Assembly: GCF_009696065.1 (NCBI RefSeq)
Contig: NZ_VUMS01000007.1
Location: forward strand, 1 to 64,000
Length of the DNA stretch: 64,000 bases
Reading direction: 5' to 3'
From: Oliverpabstia intestinalis
GTDB lineage: Bacteria > Bacillota > Clostridia > Lachnospirales > Lachnospiraceae
The notes under the pieces are model-generated. The model was not told the DNA's origin, did not search any database, and saw only the letters and a list, made by a program, of their open reading frames with translations. A program made the translations under genes and the position numbers. Below, piece after piece: positions 62,309-64,000 of this stretch. Position 1 is the stretch's first letter; each line of letters opens with the position of its first letter.

Positions 62309-62458
62309 GGGGGTGATCGTCTGATTTATATGAGGATCTGTATCCATTAGTATAATTCGTTCTTGTTAATGGATAGAGATGTTCATATCGAACAGATGCA
62401 TAAGATAAAAATAATTATGAACATGGCAGAATGGAGATTCCATTGTCGCGGCATTTGG

Positions 62459-62487
62459 ATATACCGAGATAAATCGGTATATTTTTA
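62459..62487 (+). terminator. Intrinsic terminator ahead of the sortase gene
   Basis: ATATACCGA pairs with TCGGTATAT around a 6-nt loop and runs into TTTTTAT. It would separate the pilin transcript from srtC, reducing sortase relative to subunits. Confidence 0.75.
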
Positions 62488-62574
62488 TCGTATAGGAAAC
62501 CTTGTTCTAATATGGTAGAATAGTTGCGTGGGAATCCGTTGCCACAGAAGTTTGTTTAACAGGGGCATGAATTT

Positions 62575-63399
62575 ATGAACTGGATGAAAAAAAATTGGAC
62601 AACAATTCTTCTGGTCTGTATCTTATTGCTGGGAGTGGGGATATTTGCATATCCGACCTTCAGCGATTACTGGAACTCGTTTCATCAGAGTCAGGCAGTG
62701 ACAAGCTACGTTGAGAATGTAGCAAATCTGGATACGGAACAGTATGAGGCATTGTGGAATGAGGCAGTGGCTTATAATAAGAAGCTGGCAAAGAACGGTA
62801 TCCAGTGGAATATGACCGATGAAGAAAAAGCAGAATACAATAAGTATCTGGCAGTGGATGATTCCGGAATCATGGGATACATCGATATTCCGGTGATTGA
62901 CTGTTCTCTGCCGATCTACCACGGTACTGATGAATCCGTACTTCAGGTTGCGATTGGACATATTGAAGGATCTTCACTCCCGGTTGGAGGAGAAGGAAGC
63001 CACTGTGTGATTTCCGGTCACCGTGGTCTGCCTTCCGCCAGATTATTTACCGATCTTGATAAGCTTGTTGAGGGAGATATATTTATTCTCCATACACTGG
63101 ATGCGACACTGACTTATGAGGTGGATCAGATCCGTATCGTAGAGCCGACAGATCTTTCCGATCTGCAGATCGAAGAAGGTAAGGACTACTGTACATTAGT
63201 GACCTGTACACCATACGGAATCAATACACATCGGCTTTTGGTGCGTGGACATCGGATCGAGAATCAGAATGCTACAGACATTCGTGTCAGTGCAGATGCA
63301 ACCCAGGTGGATCCTGTGCAGGTTGCACCATTTATCGCAACACCGATCCTGATCGTACTTCTGATCTGGGTATTTGTCGGAGGCAGGAGAAAACGCTAG
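62575..63399 (+). CDS. srtC: Class C (pilin-polymerising) sortase
   Basis: The 274-residue enzyme has an N-terminal membrane segment (about 9-28), the class C lid-type region (DIPVIDCSLPIYHG), catalytic His149 (SGHRGLPSA), Cys211 (TCTPYG) and Arg220 (THRLLVRGHR), and a second C-terminal membrane segment (about 250-270), as in pilus sortases. It joins LPxTG subunits by lysine-linked bonds. It is the last pilus gene; an IS66 end begins 7 bp after its stop. Confidence 0.93.
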   Translation: MNWMKKNWTTILLVCILLLGVGIFAYPTFSDYWNSFHQSQAVTSYVENVANLDTEQYEALWNEAVAYNKKLAKNGIQWNMTDEEKAEYNKYLAVDDSGIMGYIDIPVIDCSLPIYHGTDESVLQVAIGHIEGSSLPVGGEGSHCVISGHRGLPSARLFTDLDKLVEGDIFILHTLDATLTYEVDQIRIVEPTDLSDLQIEEGKDYCTLVTCTPYGINTHRLLVRGHRIENQNATDIRVSADATQVDPVQVAPFIATPILIVLLIWVFVGGRRKR

Positions 63400-63405
63400 T
63401 ATACT

Positions 63406-64000
63406 GTAAGCGATGAATAATACACCGCCTACCATACTTCTAAATTTAATAAAAGCAGTAAACGACTCCCGTTTACTATCAATTCCTCTGCTACACATCC
63501 GGCAGGGGAATTCTTTTTTCCGGAACATTAGATTCCACATCAATTAGCCCTAAGCATTGCTCCTTTATAAATTCACTCCATGGCATCAACTGCTCTATAC
63601 CTGCGGACGAATTCAAGTAATCCGGCATATACAGAAGTACCGTATAGAGATATTGGAAAATATTCAGATTGTTTGCTTTTGCCGTTTCTACGATGCTGTA
63701 CATCACCGCACTTGCTCCGGCTCCGGCCTCTGATGTATGGAACAGGAAAGCTTTCCGTCCAATTGCATAGCTTTTGGCCTTTCGCTCAGCTCGATTGTTT
63801 GAGATCTCACATCTGCCATCCAACAGATAATTCATCAGCGTCTCATGGTGGTTTTGGGCATAGATCACCGCTTTCCCAAGCTTGCTTCCGCCAGTTGGAT
63901 GAAGGGTATCCAGCCAGTTCCAGAACTGTTCCCATACAGGTTGTTCCAAAACTGTTCTTTGTTGTTTTCGTTCTTCGGGATCCAAATCCTTCAGTGTGCG
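63406..64000. mobile_element. IS66-family insertion sequence, incomplete at window edge
   Basis: GTAAGCG at 63406 fits the start of IS66-family terminal repeats, and a minus-strand transposase frame follows inside. A hairpin AGTAAACG/CGTTTACT lies at about 63456-63475. Only one end is in the window, so the other end and any 8-bp target duplication cannot be checked. Confidence 0.75.
63491..64000 (-). CDS. IS66 transposase, C-terminal part (partial)
   Basis: The visible 170 residues are the C-terminal part of an IS66 transposase, with the catalytic-Glu block CEISNNRAERKAKSYAIGRKAFLF and the IS66 C-terminal domain (SAVMYSIVETAKANNLNIFQYLYTVL). The frame is open through position 64000, so the protein continues beyond the window. 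No accessory IS66 genes are in view. Confidence 0.9.
   Translation of the reverse strand, partial: RTLKDLDPEERKQQRTVLEQPVWEQFWNWLDTLHPTGGSKLGKAVIYAQNHHETLMNYLLDGRCEISNNRAERKAKSYAIGRKAFLFHTSEAGAGASAVMYSIVETAKANNLNIFQYLYTVLLYMPDYLNSSAGIEQLMPWSEFIKEQCLGLIDVESNVPEKRIPLPDV

Noticed and set aside
62502-62521. Promoter for srtC (TTGTTC and TAGAAT)
   Set aside because: The hexamers are only 8 bp apart and no alternative -35 lies 16-18 bp upstream of TAGAAT.

Overview
The window is chromosomal DNA from a low- to mid-GC, spore-forming Firmicute. The gene complement fits family Lachnospiraceae: spoIIR, spoIIID, cotS, yabP/yabQ, a short spoIIE, a DUF4080 radical-SAM protein, VanW, DUF4869 and a SARP-regulated sortase pilus. 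I cannot assign a genus from sequence alone.

Layout. (1) 1-16 kb: a 182-bp repeat at the left edge and its exact inverted copy at 16.1 kb bracket a mixed segment. It holds a DUF4869/P-loop ATPase pair, an Atg22-type MFS transporter, an ECF sigma factor with its membrane anti-sigma-like partner, a 730-bp gene-free stretch full of palindromic and tandem repeats, spoIIR, murI, two tandem deacetylase-fold membrane proteins, an exported trigger-factor-like lipoprotein, a YqeY protein, a macrodomain protein and a MATE pump. (2) 16.3-30 kb: ferredoxin, GNAT, spoIIID, cotS, then the conserved cluster hup-rqcP-yabP-yabQ-divIC-spoIIE-tilS-hpt-ftsH, a YczE-type membrane protein and an intracellular GH13 enzyme. 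(3) 29.8-31.3 kb: five tRNA genes (Tyr, Leu, two Gly, Phe) and five tandem 70-71-bp units carrying copies of the tRNA-Tyr 3' end. (4) 31.5-46.2 kb: housekeeping genes (DUF4080, exonuclease, VanW, AIR-synthase-like, trmL, a two-component system, mutS2, a catalytically degenerate HtrA, yhaM, rlmD). (5) 46-51 kb: a more AT-rich accessory patch starting at an unusual 104-residue extension of RlmD. It contains an AbiEi/AbiEii toxin-antitoxin pair, a nonsense-mutated HTH gene, an Hpt protein and a decayed hybrid histidine kinase. (6) 51.2-63.4 kb: a complete sortase-pilus locus. It encodes a SARP/BTAD regulator flanked by two small proteins sharing a domain, a VKTGD surface protein, a coiled-coil protein, a dedicated signal peptidase, a 1313-aa LPNTG adhesin, an LPSTG major pilin, a 5'-truncated second pilin and a class C sortase. 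An IS66 element abuts the sortase and runs off the window.

How the parts work together. The sporulation genes form a scattered but coherent set. The spoIIE upstream region carries a 21-bp-spaced promoter with Spo0A-box-like sites, as in the Bacillus Spo0A-controlled promoters. In the pilus locus the regulator, processing peptidase, subunits and polymerising sortase are collinear, with hairpins between subunit genes and a terminator ahead of the sortase gene.

The most unusual items are the headless pilin copy downstream of the intact pilin, a candidate silent antigen cassette, and the tandem tRNA-like units after tRNA-Tyr. Next come the two pseudo-enzymes (HtrA-like and deacetylase-like) and the RlmD tail at the edge of the accessory patch. 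All functional statements are inferred from reading the sequence; no database search was run.
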